A stretch of 64,000 bases of DNA, taken from NCBI GenBank assembly GCA_035626815.1, contig DASPMY010000002.1, positions 1 through 64,000 of the forward strand. Reading direction: 5' to 3'. This DNA is from Croceibacterium_A sp035626815 (GTDB lineage Bacteria > Pseudomonadota > Alphaproteobacteria > Sphingomonadales > Sphingomonadaceae). This document shows positions 17,373 to 26,032 of the stretch, piece after piece. The stretch's first letter is position 1. Each line of letters starts with the position of its first letter. Below the pieces are notes generated by a model. It was given only the letters and a program-made list of their open reading frames with translations, was not told the origin of the DNA and ran no database searches. A program made the position numbers and the translations under genes.

Positions 17373-18287
17373 CTAGCGGGCGCCGCTCTCCCGCCGGGCG
17401 CGCCGCCGCGAGCGCCACAACAGCCACACCACGCCCGGCGCCGCGACCAGCGGGAACCGCTCGCGCAATGGCGTGACCTTGACCGGCATCCCGGTGTGCC
17501 GCTCAACCTTCCACGCGGCGTAGCGCATGCCGCCGTCGAAGGTCGTGGTCGCCCGGGCCAGCCGCGCGAGGTTGAGCAGCTTGCCAAGGCGCCGCCGCCG
17601 GTTCCACCACGTCAGGATGCGCCGGCGCTCGGCGGGGTCGAGCCGCGGCGCAATCGTCGCCCCGTCGCGGGCGAAGGCGATGCCCGCCTCGCCCAGCGCC
17701 ACCGGCAGCAGCCCGTCGAAATGCGCGGCGTTGGCCGCGAGAATGGCGTTCTCGCGCCCGGCCGGCTCGACCCGCAGCTCGGCGCGGTAAGTGGCGCGGA
17801 ACAGCGCGCGCCAGAATTCCTCCTCGCGCCCCCGCGCCGGGCCGACGATCGCCGCGAGCCGCGCGGCGGTGGCGGCGGCCGCGGCGAACGCGCGGACGAC
17901 CGCGGCCTCGGCCGGCTTGCCGCGCGACCAGGTGAGCGCGCACGGCTGCACGAAGCGCGCCCAGATCGTCGTGTCGAGCGTCTCGCCCGCCGCCGCGGCG
18001 GCGAACGTCGCCAGCCGCATCGTGGCGATCTTGGCGCGCAGCCTGACGCCCGCATGGTCCCATTCGCGGTACGATACGCGCGGCCACAGCCCGCGCTCGC
18101 GCGGCCCCGGCAGGAGCACGTAGAAATCGAGCACCCCGTCGAGCGAGCCGGTCCGCAGGTTGGAGCCGTAGAACAGCACGGCGAGCGCCCCGGCTTCCTC
18201 GCCGAGCCGCCGCGCGAACGCCGCGACGGCGGGATCGAGCCGACGGTCCAGCGCCGCGCCGAGCCGCGCGGCGAGGGCGCCGCTCAC
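17373..18287 (-). CDS. Nucleotidyltransferase-fold protein, possibly Tam41-like
   Basis: 304 residues. The clearest motif is FYGSNLRTGSLDGVLDFYVLL (the GS followed by an LDF strand), which resembles the nucleotidyltransferase core of Tam41, the mitochondrial CDP-diacylglycerol synthase. A basic, hydrophobic C-terminus could associate with membrane. Its ATG overlaps the diacylglycerol-kinase stop (ATGA), so the two are translated together, which supports a phospholipid role. Similarity is by motif only. Confidence 0.55.
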   Translation of the reverse strand: MSGALAARLGAALDRRLDPAVAAFARRLGEEAGALAVLFYGSNLRTGSLDGVLDFYVLLPGPRERGLWPRVSYREWDHAGVRLRAKIATMRLATFAAAAAGETLDTTIWARFVQPCALTWSRGKPAEAAVVRAFAAAAATAARLAAIVGPARGREEEFWRALFRATYRAELRVEPAGRENAILAANAAHFDGLLPVALGEAGIAFARDGATIAPRLDPAERRRILTWWNRRRRLGKLLNLARLARATTTFDGGMRYAAWKVERHTGMPVKVTPLRERFPLVAAPGVVWLLWRSRRRARRESGAR

Positions 18288-19309
18288 GGGACGACGAAGC
18301 GCAGCTTGGGGCCGAGCGAAAGGCGGTAGCGGCCGGCGGGAAAGGCCTCGCCGTCGAGGATGAAGCGGCCGGCGATGTCGAGCTGCAACGCCTCGGGCGC
18401 GAGCACGTGGTAACCGCGGCGGCGCAGCCCCTCACCGACGACGCCCTTGAACACTTGCGGCAGGCGCACCAGCAGCCCGAGCCGGGAATTGTCGAGCACC
18501 GCCACCCGCAAGGCCCCGGCGGCCTGCCCGAACGGATGGATCCGCGCGGGGAAGCGGTCGAGCGTCGAGGCGAACACCAGGTAGCGCTCGGCGGGGTCGC
18601 CGAGGCCGCTGTGCGGCAGCTCGCGGCCCTCGCCGTCGTGCAGGCGCATCGCGGTGCCGCGCCGCCAGACGTTGGCAGTGCCGCCGAACACCGCCTGCGC
18701 CAGGCTCCACAGCGCGGTCACGCCGACGGCGAGGGCGTTGAACGCGCCGCGCTCGTGCGTCTCCTGGCCGAGGCCGATGGCGGCGGTGTAGGCGCCGGCG
18801 CCGAACACGAAGCCCTGCACCCGCGCGTCGGCATTGTCGTGCCGGGCGACGACCAGCGGGCGGCGCAGCTCGATCCGGCCGGCCTGGAGCGCCGCGAGCG
18901 CGTCGGCCAGCGACCAGGCCAGCGGCACGCCGAGGTCCGCCGCCAGCGCGTTGGTCTTGCCGTTGGGCAGCACGATCAGCGGCGGCCAGCATTCGCCGAA
19001 GATTCCCGCGCCGATCGTCAGCACGTCGCGCACGGTGCCGTCGCCGCCGTCGACGACGACATAGTCGACCCGCCGCTCGGCGAACTTGCCGAGGATCGCC
19101 GGCAGCTCGTCGCGGGTTTCCGGGGTCTCGACCAGCAGGCTCGCGCGGCCGGTCCATTCGGCGGGCGTGCCGCCGTTGCGGTGGCTGCGCGGGTTGCGGA
19201 TGACGCCGACCAGCGGCACCGGGCGCGCCGGCGCCGGAGCGGCCCCCGGGCGCGCGGCGGGCCGGCTGACTTCCGGCAGGCTGTCGAACAGATGGACGGT
19301 CCCGTGCAT
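18284..19309 (-). CDS. Diacylglycerol kinase family protein
   Basis: 341 residues with the lipid-kinase catalytic domain: GVIRNPRSHRN, the nucleotide loop VVDGGDGTVRDVL (GGDGT at 88-92) and LPNGKTNALAADLG. It phosphorylates a lipid head group such as diacylglycerol, sphingosine or ceramide; which one cannot be told. I start at the ATG at 19309, giving MHGTVH; the longer ORF adds 17 poorly supported residues. Coupled to the nucleotidyltransferase-like gene downstream. Confidence 0.85.
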   Translation of the reverse strand: MHGTVHLFDSLPEVSRPAARPGAAPAPARPVPLVGVIRNPRSHRNGGTPAEWTGRASLLVETPETRDELPAILGKFAERRVDYVVVDGGDGTVRDVLTIGAGIFGECWPPLIVLPNGKTNALAADLGVPLAWSLADALAALQAGRIELRRPLVVARHDNADARVQGFVFGAGAYTAAIGLGQETHERGAFNALAVGVTALWSLAQAVFGGTANVWRRGTAMRLHDGEGRELPHSGLGDPAERYLVFASTLDRFPARIHPFGQAAGALRVAVLDNSRLGLLVRLPQVFKGVVGEGLRRRGYHVLAPEALQLDIAGRFILDGEAFPAGRYRLSLGPKLRFVVP

Positions 19310-19500
19310 TCGCGACGCCTTAACCCGGTGGACCCCTGAAATACTACGGTTCTGGCACATTTGCCAAACGCTGTCGTCGCCTTGCCACAGTCGCGCGTTG
19401 GCGGACCGGGCGCCTAGCCGGGCGCGATGGCTGCAGCCTGAACCGCCGGGCCCGGGCCGGGGCGGGTTGCAAGGCCGGGCCGGCAGGCTACGGTGAAGCC

Positions 19501-20694
19501 ATGTGGGCCGGACCCTTGCTCGACGAGGCGCGCGAGATCGCGCCGCGCATCATCGCGCTGCGCCGCGCGATCCATGCCGAGCCCGAGCTTGGCCTCGACA
19601 CCCCGCTCACGCTCGCCAAGGCGCGCGCCGAGCTCGCCGGCCTGCCGCTCGCATGGCGCGAGGGGACGGCCTGCACCGGCGCCGTGGCGGTGCTCGCCGG
19701 GGCCCGCCCCGGGCCGGCGGTGTTGCTGCGCGGCGACATGGACGCGCTGCCGATGAGCGAGGACACCGGGCTCGCCTTCGCCTCGGCCGTCCCCGGGCGG
19801 ATGCACGCCTGCGGGCACGACACGCATACCGCGATGCTCGCCGGGGCGGCGCGCCTGCTCGCCGCGCGGCGCGAGGAGCTCGCCGGCGAGGTGCGCTTCA
19901 TGTTCCAGCCGGGCGAGGAAGGCTTCCACGGCGCGCGGCACATGATCGACGACGGCCTGCTCGACCCGCTGCCCGACGCCGCGTTCGCGCTGCATATCAT
20001 GCCCAATTACCGGCACGGCGTGCTCGCCGGCCGCCCCGGCGCGCTGCTCGCCGCCGCCGACAAGCTCGAGATCGTCGTCGAAGGCCGCGGCGGGCATGCC
20101 TCGATGCCGCACCAGACGCGCGACCCGGTGCCGGTGGCGTGCGAGATCGTCACCGCGATCCAGGCGCTGGTGACGCGGCGCTACGAAGCCGCCGAAGCGA
20201 CCGTGGTGACGGTCACCCAGCTCGACGCCGGCAGCGCGCACAACGTCATCCCCGACCGCGCGGTGCTCAAGGGCACCATCCGCACGCTCACGCCCGAGCG
20301 CCGCCAGGTCGTCCGCGACGACTTGCGCCGCCTCGCCGAGGGCATCGCCGCGGCGCACGAGTGCCGCGCCGAGGTCACCGTGGTCGACGGCTTCCCGCCG
20401 ACGATCAACGATCCGCGCGCGGTCGAGCTGTTCGCGGCGGTGGCCGAGGCGCTTCCCGGCGGCGCGTTCGAGCGGCTGGCGCACCCGATCATGGGCGCCG
20501 AGGATTTCTCCTACGTGCTCGAGCAGGTGCCCGGCGCGATGGCCTTCCTCGGCGTCGCCGCCGAAGGCTCGGACTGGGCGCACTGCTGCGGCATCCATTC
20601 GGCGCGGATGGTGGTCGACGAAAGCGCCCTGCCGCGCGGCGCCGCGATCCTGGCCGGGTGCGCGCTGCGCTTTCTCGAGCGCGGTTGGGATTAA
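19501..20694 (+). CDS. M20-family amidohydrolase (aminoacylase/hippurate-hydrolase type)
   Basis: 397-residue metallopeptidase-like amidohydrolase. Metal-binding motifs: GDMDALPM, then ACGHDTHTAMLAGAA, EEGFHGA, and a C-terminal GAEDFSYVL. It has no signal peptide, so it is cytoplasmic. Family members remove acyl groups from amino acids or amino groups from carbamoyl compounds; substrate not determinable. It is transcribed alone. Confidence 0.92.
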   Translation: MWAGPLLDEAREIAPRIIALRRAIHAEPELGLDTPLTLAKARAELAGLPLAWREGTACTGAVAVLAGARPGPAVLLRGDMDALPMSEDTGLAFASAVPGRMHACGHDTHTAMLAGAARLLAARREELAGEVRFMFQPGEEGFHGARHMIDDGLLDPLPDAAFALHIMPNYRHGVLAGRPGALLAAADKLEIVVEGRGGHASMPHQTRDPVPVACEIVTAIQALVTRRYEAAEATVVTVTQLDAGSAHNVIPDRAVLKGTIRTLTPERRQVVRDDLRRLAEGIAAAHECRAEVTVVDGFPPTINDPRAVELFAAVAEALPGGAFERLAHPIMGAEDFSYVLEQVPGAMAFLGVAAEGSDWAHCCGIHSARMVVDESALPRGAAILAGCALRFLERGWD

Positions 20695-20767
20695 CCCCGC
20701 GCGACGGTTGCCCTCGCCGCCCATATCGGGCAACGGCGGGGCACACTAGCGTCGCGGGGAGACCGAA

Positions 20768-21415
20768 GTGTTTGGCTGGTTCCAGCGCTTGCTGCCCCAA
20801 TCGGGCGATTTCTTCGTCATGTTCGAGCGCCATGCCGCGGCCTGCACCGCCGCGGCCGAGGCGCTCGCCCAGCTGATTCGCGGCGAGGGCGACCGCGAGG
20901 CCCACATCACCGCCATCCGCGACCGCGAGCACGAGGCCGACGACATCATCCGCGAGGTGCTCGGCGAGGTCCGCCGGACATTCCTCACCCCGTTCGACCG
21001 CGGCGCCATCATCGGCCTGATCGGCTCGATGGACGACACCATCGACGAGGTCCAGGCCTGCGCCTCGGCGATCGAGCTGTACCAGTTCACCGCCTTCGAG
21101 CCGGAGATGGAGCGGATGGCGGCCGAGATCTGCACCGCGGTCAGGCTGATGGAGCAGGCGCTGCCGCTGCTGCGCGACATCACCCGCAACGGGCGCCAGC
21201 TGCACGAGCTGACCGCGCGGCTGGTCACGCTCGAGGGCCAGGTCGACGGGATCCACACCGAAGGCCTCAAGGCCAACTTCTCGCGCGCGAAAGCCGACGG
21301 CGACCCGCTGATGTTCATCGTCAAGCGCGAGGTCTACAAGCATCTCGAGAAGATCGCCGATGCGTTCGAGGACGTCGCCAACCAGATCGACGGCCTCGCT
21401 GTCGATCACGCCTGA
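20768..21415 (+). CDS. DUF47 / PhoU-like protein partner of Pit
   Basis: 215 residues from a GTG start, all helical, of the TIGR00153/DUF47 family related to PhoU. Motifs HEADDIIREVLGEVRRTFLTPFDRGAI and MDDTIDEVQ are typical. It lies 13 bases upstream of the Pit phosphate transporter; such pairs are common and the protein is thought to modulate Pit activity. Confidence 0.93.
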   Translation: MFGWFQRLLPQSGDFFVMFERHAAACTAAAEALAQLIRGEGDREAHITAIRDREHEADDIIREVLGEVRRTFLTPFDRGAIIGLIGSMDDTIDEVQACASAIELYQFTAFEPEMERMAAEICTAVRLMEQALPLLRDITRNGRQLHELTARLVTLEGQVDGIHTEGLKANFSRAKADGDPLMFIVKREVYKHLEKIADAFEDVANQIDGLAVDHA

Positions 21416-21428
21416 CGCGTAGGCGACC

Positions 21429-22430
21429 GTGCACGAGCTTGCCCTGCCGTTGCTGGTCGGCCTGATCGCGCTGGCGCTGGCGTTCGACTTCCTCAACGGA
21501 CTGCACGACGCGGCCAATTCGATCGCCACCGTCGTCTCGACGCAGCTGCTGTCGCCGCTGATGGCGGTGGTGTTCGCCGCGGCGGGCAATTTCGCGGCCT
21601 ACTGGATCGTCGGCCTCCATGTCGCCGAGACGGTCGGCAAGGGCATCATCGACAAGGACGTGGTCACCCCGGCGGTGGTGTTCGGCGCGCTCGTCGGGGC
21701 GATGTCGTGGAACGTGGTGACCTGGCTCAAGGGCATTCCCTCGTCGTCGAGCCATGCCCTGATCGGCGGCCTGCTCGGCGCCGGCATCACCCACAGCGGC
21801 TTCGCCGCGGTCGAGAGCGAGGGCACGACCAAGACGCTGCTGGCGATCTTCATGTCGCCGATGCTCGGGTTCGTCATCGCCATGGTGCTAGTGCTGCTGA
21901 CCAGCTGGCTGTTCCGCGGAGTGCAGCCGCGCCGCGCGGAAGGCGTGTTCAAGTCGCTGCACCTGGTCTCGTCGGCGGCCTACTCGATCAGCCACGGCGG
22001 CAACGACGCGCAGAAGACCATGGGGATCATCACCGTGCTGCTCTATTCGACCGGCTACCTCGGCGGCGAGTTCCATGTGCCCGAATGGGTGGTGATCAGC
22101 TGCTACCTGGCGATCTCGCTCGGCACGCTGTCGGGCGGCTGGCGGATCATCCGCACGATGGGCACGCGGCTGACCCGGCTCAACCACCACACCGGCTTCT
22201 GCGCCTCGACCGCGGGCTCGATCGTGGTGTTCGGGGCGAGCGCGATGGGCATCCCGGTCTCGACCACCCACGCGATAACCGGCAGCGTGGTCGGCACCGG
22301 CGCCGCCCGCCGGGCCAGCGCGGTGCGCTGGACCGTCGCCACCCGCGTGGTGATGGCGTGGTTCATCACCATTCCGGCGAGCGCGCTGGTCGGCGCCGGC
22401 TTCTACCTGCTGACGCGGCTGTTCGACTGA
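21429..22430 (+). CDS. Low-affinity inorganic phosphate transporter, Pit family
   Basis: 333-residue inner-membrane phosphate:H+ symporter with about ten membrane segments. The two PHO4 signatures are visible: FDFLNGLHDAANSIATVVST near the N-terminus and SHGGNDAQKTMGII in the second half, plus IPSSSSHALIGG and IPVSTTHAITG. GTG start. Probably an operon with the DUF47 gene. Confidence 0.95.
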   Translation: MHELALPLLVGLIALALAFDFLNGLHDAANSIATVVSTQLLSPLMAVVFAAAGNFAAYWIVGLHVAETVGKGIIDKDVVTPAVVFGALVGAMSWNVVTWLKGIPSSSSHALIGGLLGAGITHSGFAAVESEGTTKTLLAIFMSPMLGFVIAMVLVLLTSWLFRGVQPRRAEGVFKSLHLVSSAAYSISHGGNDAQKTMGIITVLLYSTGYLGGEFHVPEWVVISCYLAISLGTLSGGWRIIRTMGTRLTRLNHHTGFCASTAGSIVVFGASAMGIPVSTTHAITGSVVGTGAARRASAVRWTVATRVVMAWFITIPASALVGAGFYLLTRLFD

Positions 22431-22441
22431 CGCGAGAGGGC

Positions 22442-22518
<77 letters not shown>

Positions 22519-22591
22519 CCAAGACGCTTAGGCCGGGCGCGGGGTTAGCAATGCGGCGGACGCGCGCCAAGCGGTAATCCGGGGGGAACGG

Positions 22592-22978
22592 TTACTCGCG
22601 GACCGGGAGCTGCTGCAGCCGGGTGCCGTTGGCGCGCGTGACGGTGACGTTGAACCCGCCATGGCGCCCGTCGCGCAGCTTGTAGTAAGTCAGGTCGATC
22701 TTCTCGCCCGGCGACAGCGAGCGCTTCGACCAGCCCGCGCGCGACAGGTGGTTGGGGCTCATCCCTTCGAACGCCCAGCGCTGGCCGCTAGCGTCGCGGA
22801 CGTAGAGGAACGTGTGCGGATTGGTCCACACCCACCGCTCGACGGTGACGTTCTTCATCTCGGTCGAGGTGCCCCATTCGAACATCGCGGTCGAATGATG
22901 CGCCTGGCCGGGCGTGGCGAGCGCCGCGGCGCCCAACAGGGCGGCCCCGGCGAGCGCGAAGGTCGATTGGCTGAACAT
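22592..22978 (-). CDS. Exported DUF6152-like protein
   Basis: 128 residues. The signal peptide ends at about residue 26 (GQAHHST). The mature part starts AHHSTAMFEW and includes VERWVWTNPHTFLYV, the pattern of the DUF6152 family. No enzyme motif is visible. It is divergent from the exported protein at 23128; homologues of these two often neighbour each other as far as I know, function unknown. Confidence 0.7.
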   Translation of the reverse strand: MFSQSTFALAGAALLGAAALATPGQAHHSTAMFEWGTSTEMKNVTVERWVWTNPHTFLYVRDASGQRWAFEGMSPNHLSRAGWSKRSLSPGEKIDLTYYKLRDGRHGGFNVTVTRANGTRLQQLPVRE

Positions 22979-23127
22979 GCGTCCTCTCCTGCGCCGCGCC
23001 GCTCTGGCTCGCGGCAGGCGCTTGGCGCCGTCTTGCCAGCAAATGCCGGACCGAATCAACCCGCCGCTTGACTTCGCCGCGCTCCGCGCCCCACTCTTTT
23101 CGCCGGACGCGGATGGCGGAGGGATCG

Positions 23128-23934
23128 ATGCAGGGATGGGCGATCATGGCGCGCGCGCTGGCGGGCGGCGCCGCGCTGGCGATGGCGGCCGCGGCGCCGG
23201 CGCAGGACGCGGCGATTCCGCGCGCCCAGGGCTATGCCGCGCTCGAGCGCCTGCCCGACTGGAGCGGCGTGTGGAACCCCGACTGGTCGCTGCTGTTCGG
23301 CGCCGGCGGCGGCCGCGCCCCCGTCCAGCCCAAGCTGACCCCGGCGGCGCAGCAACGGCTCGACGCGTTCCGCGCCCGGCAGGCGGCGGAAGGCGTCGAC
23401 CAGAGCGACCAGATCCACTGCGTTCCGCCGGGGATGCCGGGCATCATGCGCCAGCCCTATCCGATGGAAATCCTGTTCACGCCGGGGCGCGTGACGATCT
23501 TCGCCGAGACGTACAGCCAGGCGCGGCGGATCTACACCGACGGGCGCGCGCTGCCCGAAGACCCCGATCCTTACTTCAACGGCAATTCGGTCGGCCGCTG
23601 GGACGGCGACACGCTGCTCGTCGACACGATCGGCTTCAGCCCGGTGACCGACATCGCCGCGGGCATCGCTCACGGCGAGAACATGCGCATCCACGAGCGC
23701 ATCTGGCTCGAGAAGCCCGACGTGCTGCGCATCGAGACCACGATCACCGACCCCGACGTGCTCGCCGAGCCGCTGGTCCAGCAGCTCGCCTTCCGCAAGC
23801 AGCCCGACTGGCAGATCCGGGAATACGTCTGCGAGGAGAACAACCGCCTCACCGCCGGCGAGAACGGGGCCAACATCGAGCTCGACCTCGAGTTCGACCC
23901 CGACGATCCGTTCGGCCCGCCGCCGGAGGAGTAG
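23128..23934 (+). CDS. Exported protein of unknown function
   Basis: 268 residues with a signal peptide (AMAAAAPAQD). The mature part has GVWNPDWSLLFG, a single CVPPGMPGIM segment, PMEILFTPGRVTIFAETYSQARRIY and GNSVGRWDGDTLLVDTIGF. This beta-rich pattern belongs to a widespread uncharacterised proteobacterial family. The start at 23128 is fixed by GGAGGG 6 bases upstream. Divergent from the DUF6152-like gene. Confidence 0.72.
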   Translation: MQGWAIMARALAGGAALAMAAAAPAQDAAIPRAQGYAALERLPDWSGVWNPDWSLLFGAGGGRAPVQPKLTPAAQQRLDAFRARQAAEGVDQSDQIHCVPPGMPGIMRQPYPMEILFTPGRVTIFAETYSQARRIYTDGRALPEDPDPYFNGNSVGRWDGDTLLVDTIGFSPVTDIAAGIAHGENMRIHERIWLEKPDVLRIETTITDPDVLAEPLVQQLAFRKQPDWQIREYVCEENNRLTAGENGANIELDLEFDPDDPFGPPPEE

Positions 23935-23993
23935 GCGGCGGGCGGCCGACCGCTAACCAATCGGCAACCACGCGCGGGCTATTGCGGCGGCCG

Positions 23994-24404
23994 ATGAACG
24001 CCGTCCCGCCCTCCTTCACCCCCGCGCCGGGCCCGTCGCGGGCGAGCTTCGCGGCCAGCTCGGCGAATGCGACGAGCATGCGCTGGGCGGCGCTGGCCGA
24101 CGCCGCCAACCTGGTGGCCATTCTCGCCGGGATCGAGCCCGAGCGCTCGACCGCCGAAGTGCGCAATTTCCCGGCGTTGATCCGCGACGCCGAAGCGTGG
24201 CGCCGCGAGCGGGCGGAGAACGGCATCGCCGACCTCGCCGCGATCATGGAGCCCGGCATCGCCGCGCTGCTGGCGGTGAACGCCCGCGGCGCCGACGCCA
24301 AGCCCGCCGCGCTGGCGCTGTGGCGCGAGTTCAGCGCCGCCCGGGCCGCGATTCTCGCGCTGTTGCCGCCGAGCGGCGCGCTGGGCCCGCGCCGCACCGC
24401 CTGA
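23994..24404 (+). CDS. Hypothetical protein, 136 residues
   Basis: Small Ala-rich, mostly helical cytoplasmic protein. It begins MNAVPPSFTPAPG with a disordered Pro-rich start, then has helices with LADAANLVAILAGIEPE and FPALIRDAEAWRRERAENGI. I recognise no family. Codon use matches its neighbours. It is supported by length, by its start and by lying cleanly between two convincing genes on the same strand. Confidence 0.6.
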   Translation: MNAVPPSFTPAPGPSRASFAASSANATSMRWAALADAANLVAILAGIEPERSTAEVRNFPALIRDAEAWRRERAENGIADLAAIMEPGIAALLAVNARGADAKPAALALWREFSAARAAILALLPPSGALGPRRTA

Positions 24405-24471
24405 CGGGCACAGTCCGCCGCGCGCCGGCGGCGAATAGACTTTGCCTCAACTTGCCGTAGAAGGCCGGGGC

Positions 24472-25932
24472 ATGGGATCCGGGCCGCCGCAATCGCGCAT
24501 CCTCGAGGCGATCGCGCTGCTCAGGCGCTACGAGCGCGACGCCGCCGCCGCCCTGCTCGAGCAGGAACTGCGCCACGGCCCGCCCACGGGCGAGCGCTGG
24601 AAGAGCATCGCGATGCTGGCGCGGCAGATCGGCGAGACCGCCATCGCCACCGAGGCGGCCCGGCGCTATGCCCATACCGCGCCGACGACGCTGGAACGGC
24701 TGCTCTATTATTGGGGCGAGCTGGCGCACAACGACCGCACCGACCTCGTGCGCAAGGAAGTCCTGCGGCTCCCGGCCGAGGTGCGGCGGCACAGCAACGT
24801 GCTCCACTTGCTCGGCACGGTGGCGGGCCAGGAAGGCGACTTCCGGCGGGCCGAGCAGCTCTATCGCGAGGCGCTGGCGCAGACGCCGTACCTGCCGCAG
24901 ACGTGGTTCGCGCTGGCGATGATCAAGACCTTCGACCCGGGGGACGCGGACATCGCCGCGATGGAGCGGGTCCGCCCGGCGATGGATTCGGTCGAGCCGG
25001 CGATCCGCGCGCGGTTCCTCTATGGGCTCGCCAAGGCCCGGCACGACTGCGGCGAGTTCGACGCCGCTTTCGCGCTCTATGCCGAAGGCGCGGCGCTGCG
25101 CCGGGCGGAGGAGAAGTTCGACCCGGCCGCGCTGACGCGCTTCGTCGACGGCCTGATCCGCGACTTCACGCCGGCCGCGCTGGCGCAGCTCAGGCCCTCG
25201 GGCGACGAGCGCCCGGCGCTGTTCGTGACCGGCCTGCCGCGCTCCGGCACCACGCTCGTCGAGCAGATCCTCGTCAGCCATTCGCGGGTGGCCGAAGGCG
25301 GCGAGGTCAACCTGTTGCGCGCGGCGCTGATCCCGACCGGCGACCATACGCTGGCCGGCGCGCTGGCCTACCAGCAGCGCGCGGCGACGCGGCCCGATCC
25401 GTGGGGCGAGTTGGCGGCGAGCTATTTCCGCCTGCTCGAGCTGCGCTTCCCGACCGCCAAGCTGGTGGTCGACAAGACGCTCGGCCATTCGCATTTCATG
25501 GGGCTGCTGCTGCACGCGCTGCCGGGCGCCCGGGTCGTGTGGCTGCGCCGCAACCCGGAGGACTCGGCGCTGTCGTGCTTCCGGACGTTCTTCACCTCGA
25601 GCGTGCCGTGGAGCTGGTCGCTCGCGGATATCGGCCACTTCTTCCGCCTCGAGGACCGGCTGCACGCGCATTGGAGCGCGCTGTTCCCGGAGCGCATCCT
25701 GACCGTGCCGTACGAGCAGCTGGCGGCCGAGCCGGGCCAGTGGATCCCGCGGATAGCGGCGCACTGCGGGCTCGAGCCGGAGCCGCGGATGTTCGATTCG
25801 CACAAGACCAAGCGCGCGGTGATGACGGCGAGCGTGCAACAGGTCCGCTCGCCGATCAGCACCGCCCGGATCGGCCTGTCCGCCGCTTATGCGGCGCACC
25901 TCGAGCCGTTCCGGCAGGCCTATTCGGCCTGA
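24472..25932 (+). CDS. TPR-containing sulfotransferase
   Basis: 486 residues. Residues 1-230 are TPR-like helical repeats (for example FRRAEQLYREALAQTPYLPQ). From about residue 248 there is a sulfotransferase domain with the PAPS 5'-phosphosulfate loop LPRSGTTLVEQIL (PRSGTT 256-261) and a 3'-phosphate-binding WLRRNPEDSALSCF. It would transfer sulfate from PAPS to a carbohydrate, protein or metabolite; the acceptor is unknown. It is convergent with the TonB-dependent receptor. Confidence 0.88.
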   Translation: MGSGPPQSRILEAIALLRRYERDAAAALLEQELRHGPPTGERWKSIAMLARQIGETAIATEAARRYAHTAPTTLERLLYYWGELAHNDRTDLVRKEVLRLPAEVRRHSNVLHLLGTVAGQEGDFRRAEQLYREALAQTPYLPQTWFALAMIKTFDPGDADIAAMERVRPAMDSVEPAIRARFLYGLAKARHDCGEFDAAFALYAEGAALRRAEEKFDPAALTRFVDGLIRDFTPAALAQLRPSGDERPALFVTGLPRSGTTLVEQILVSHSRVAEGGEVNLLRAALIPTGDHTLAGALAYQQRAATRPDPWGELAASYFRLLELRFPTAKLVVDKTLGHSHFMGLLLHALPGARVVWLRRNPEDSALSCFRTFFTSSVPWSWSLADIGHFFRLEDRLHAHWSALFPERILTVPYEQLAAEPGQWIPRIAAHCGLEPEPRMFDSHKTKRAVMTASVQQVRSPISTARIGLSAAYAAHLEPFRQAYSA

Positions 25933-25977
25933 GCCCGCGGGGTCGCCCGGTCCCGGCGCGCGACTTTCCCTTCCCCC

Positions 25978-26007
25978 AAAAGAAAAGGCGGGCCCGCAGG
26001 CCCGCCT
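25978..26007 (-). terminator. Rho-independent terminator of the TonB-dependent receptor
   Basis: A perfect 9-base stem AGGCGGGCC/GGCCCGCCT (25986-25994 and 25999-26007) with loop CGCA is followed, on the minus strand, by TTTTCTTTT. It lies 26 bases after the receptor stop. The plus-strand side lacks a T tract of comparable quality. Confidence 0.88.
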
Positions 26008-26032
26008 CCCCCTTTCCCCTCTCGCGTGAGAG

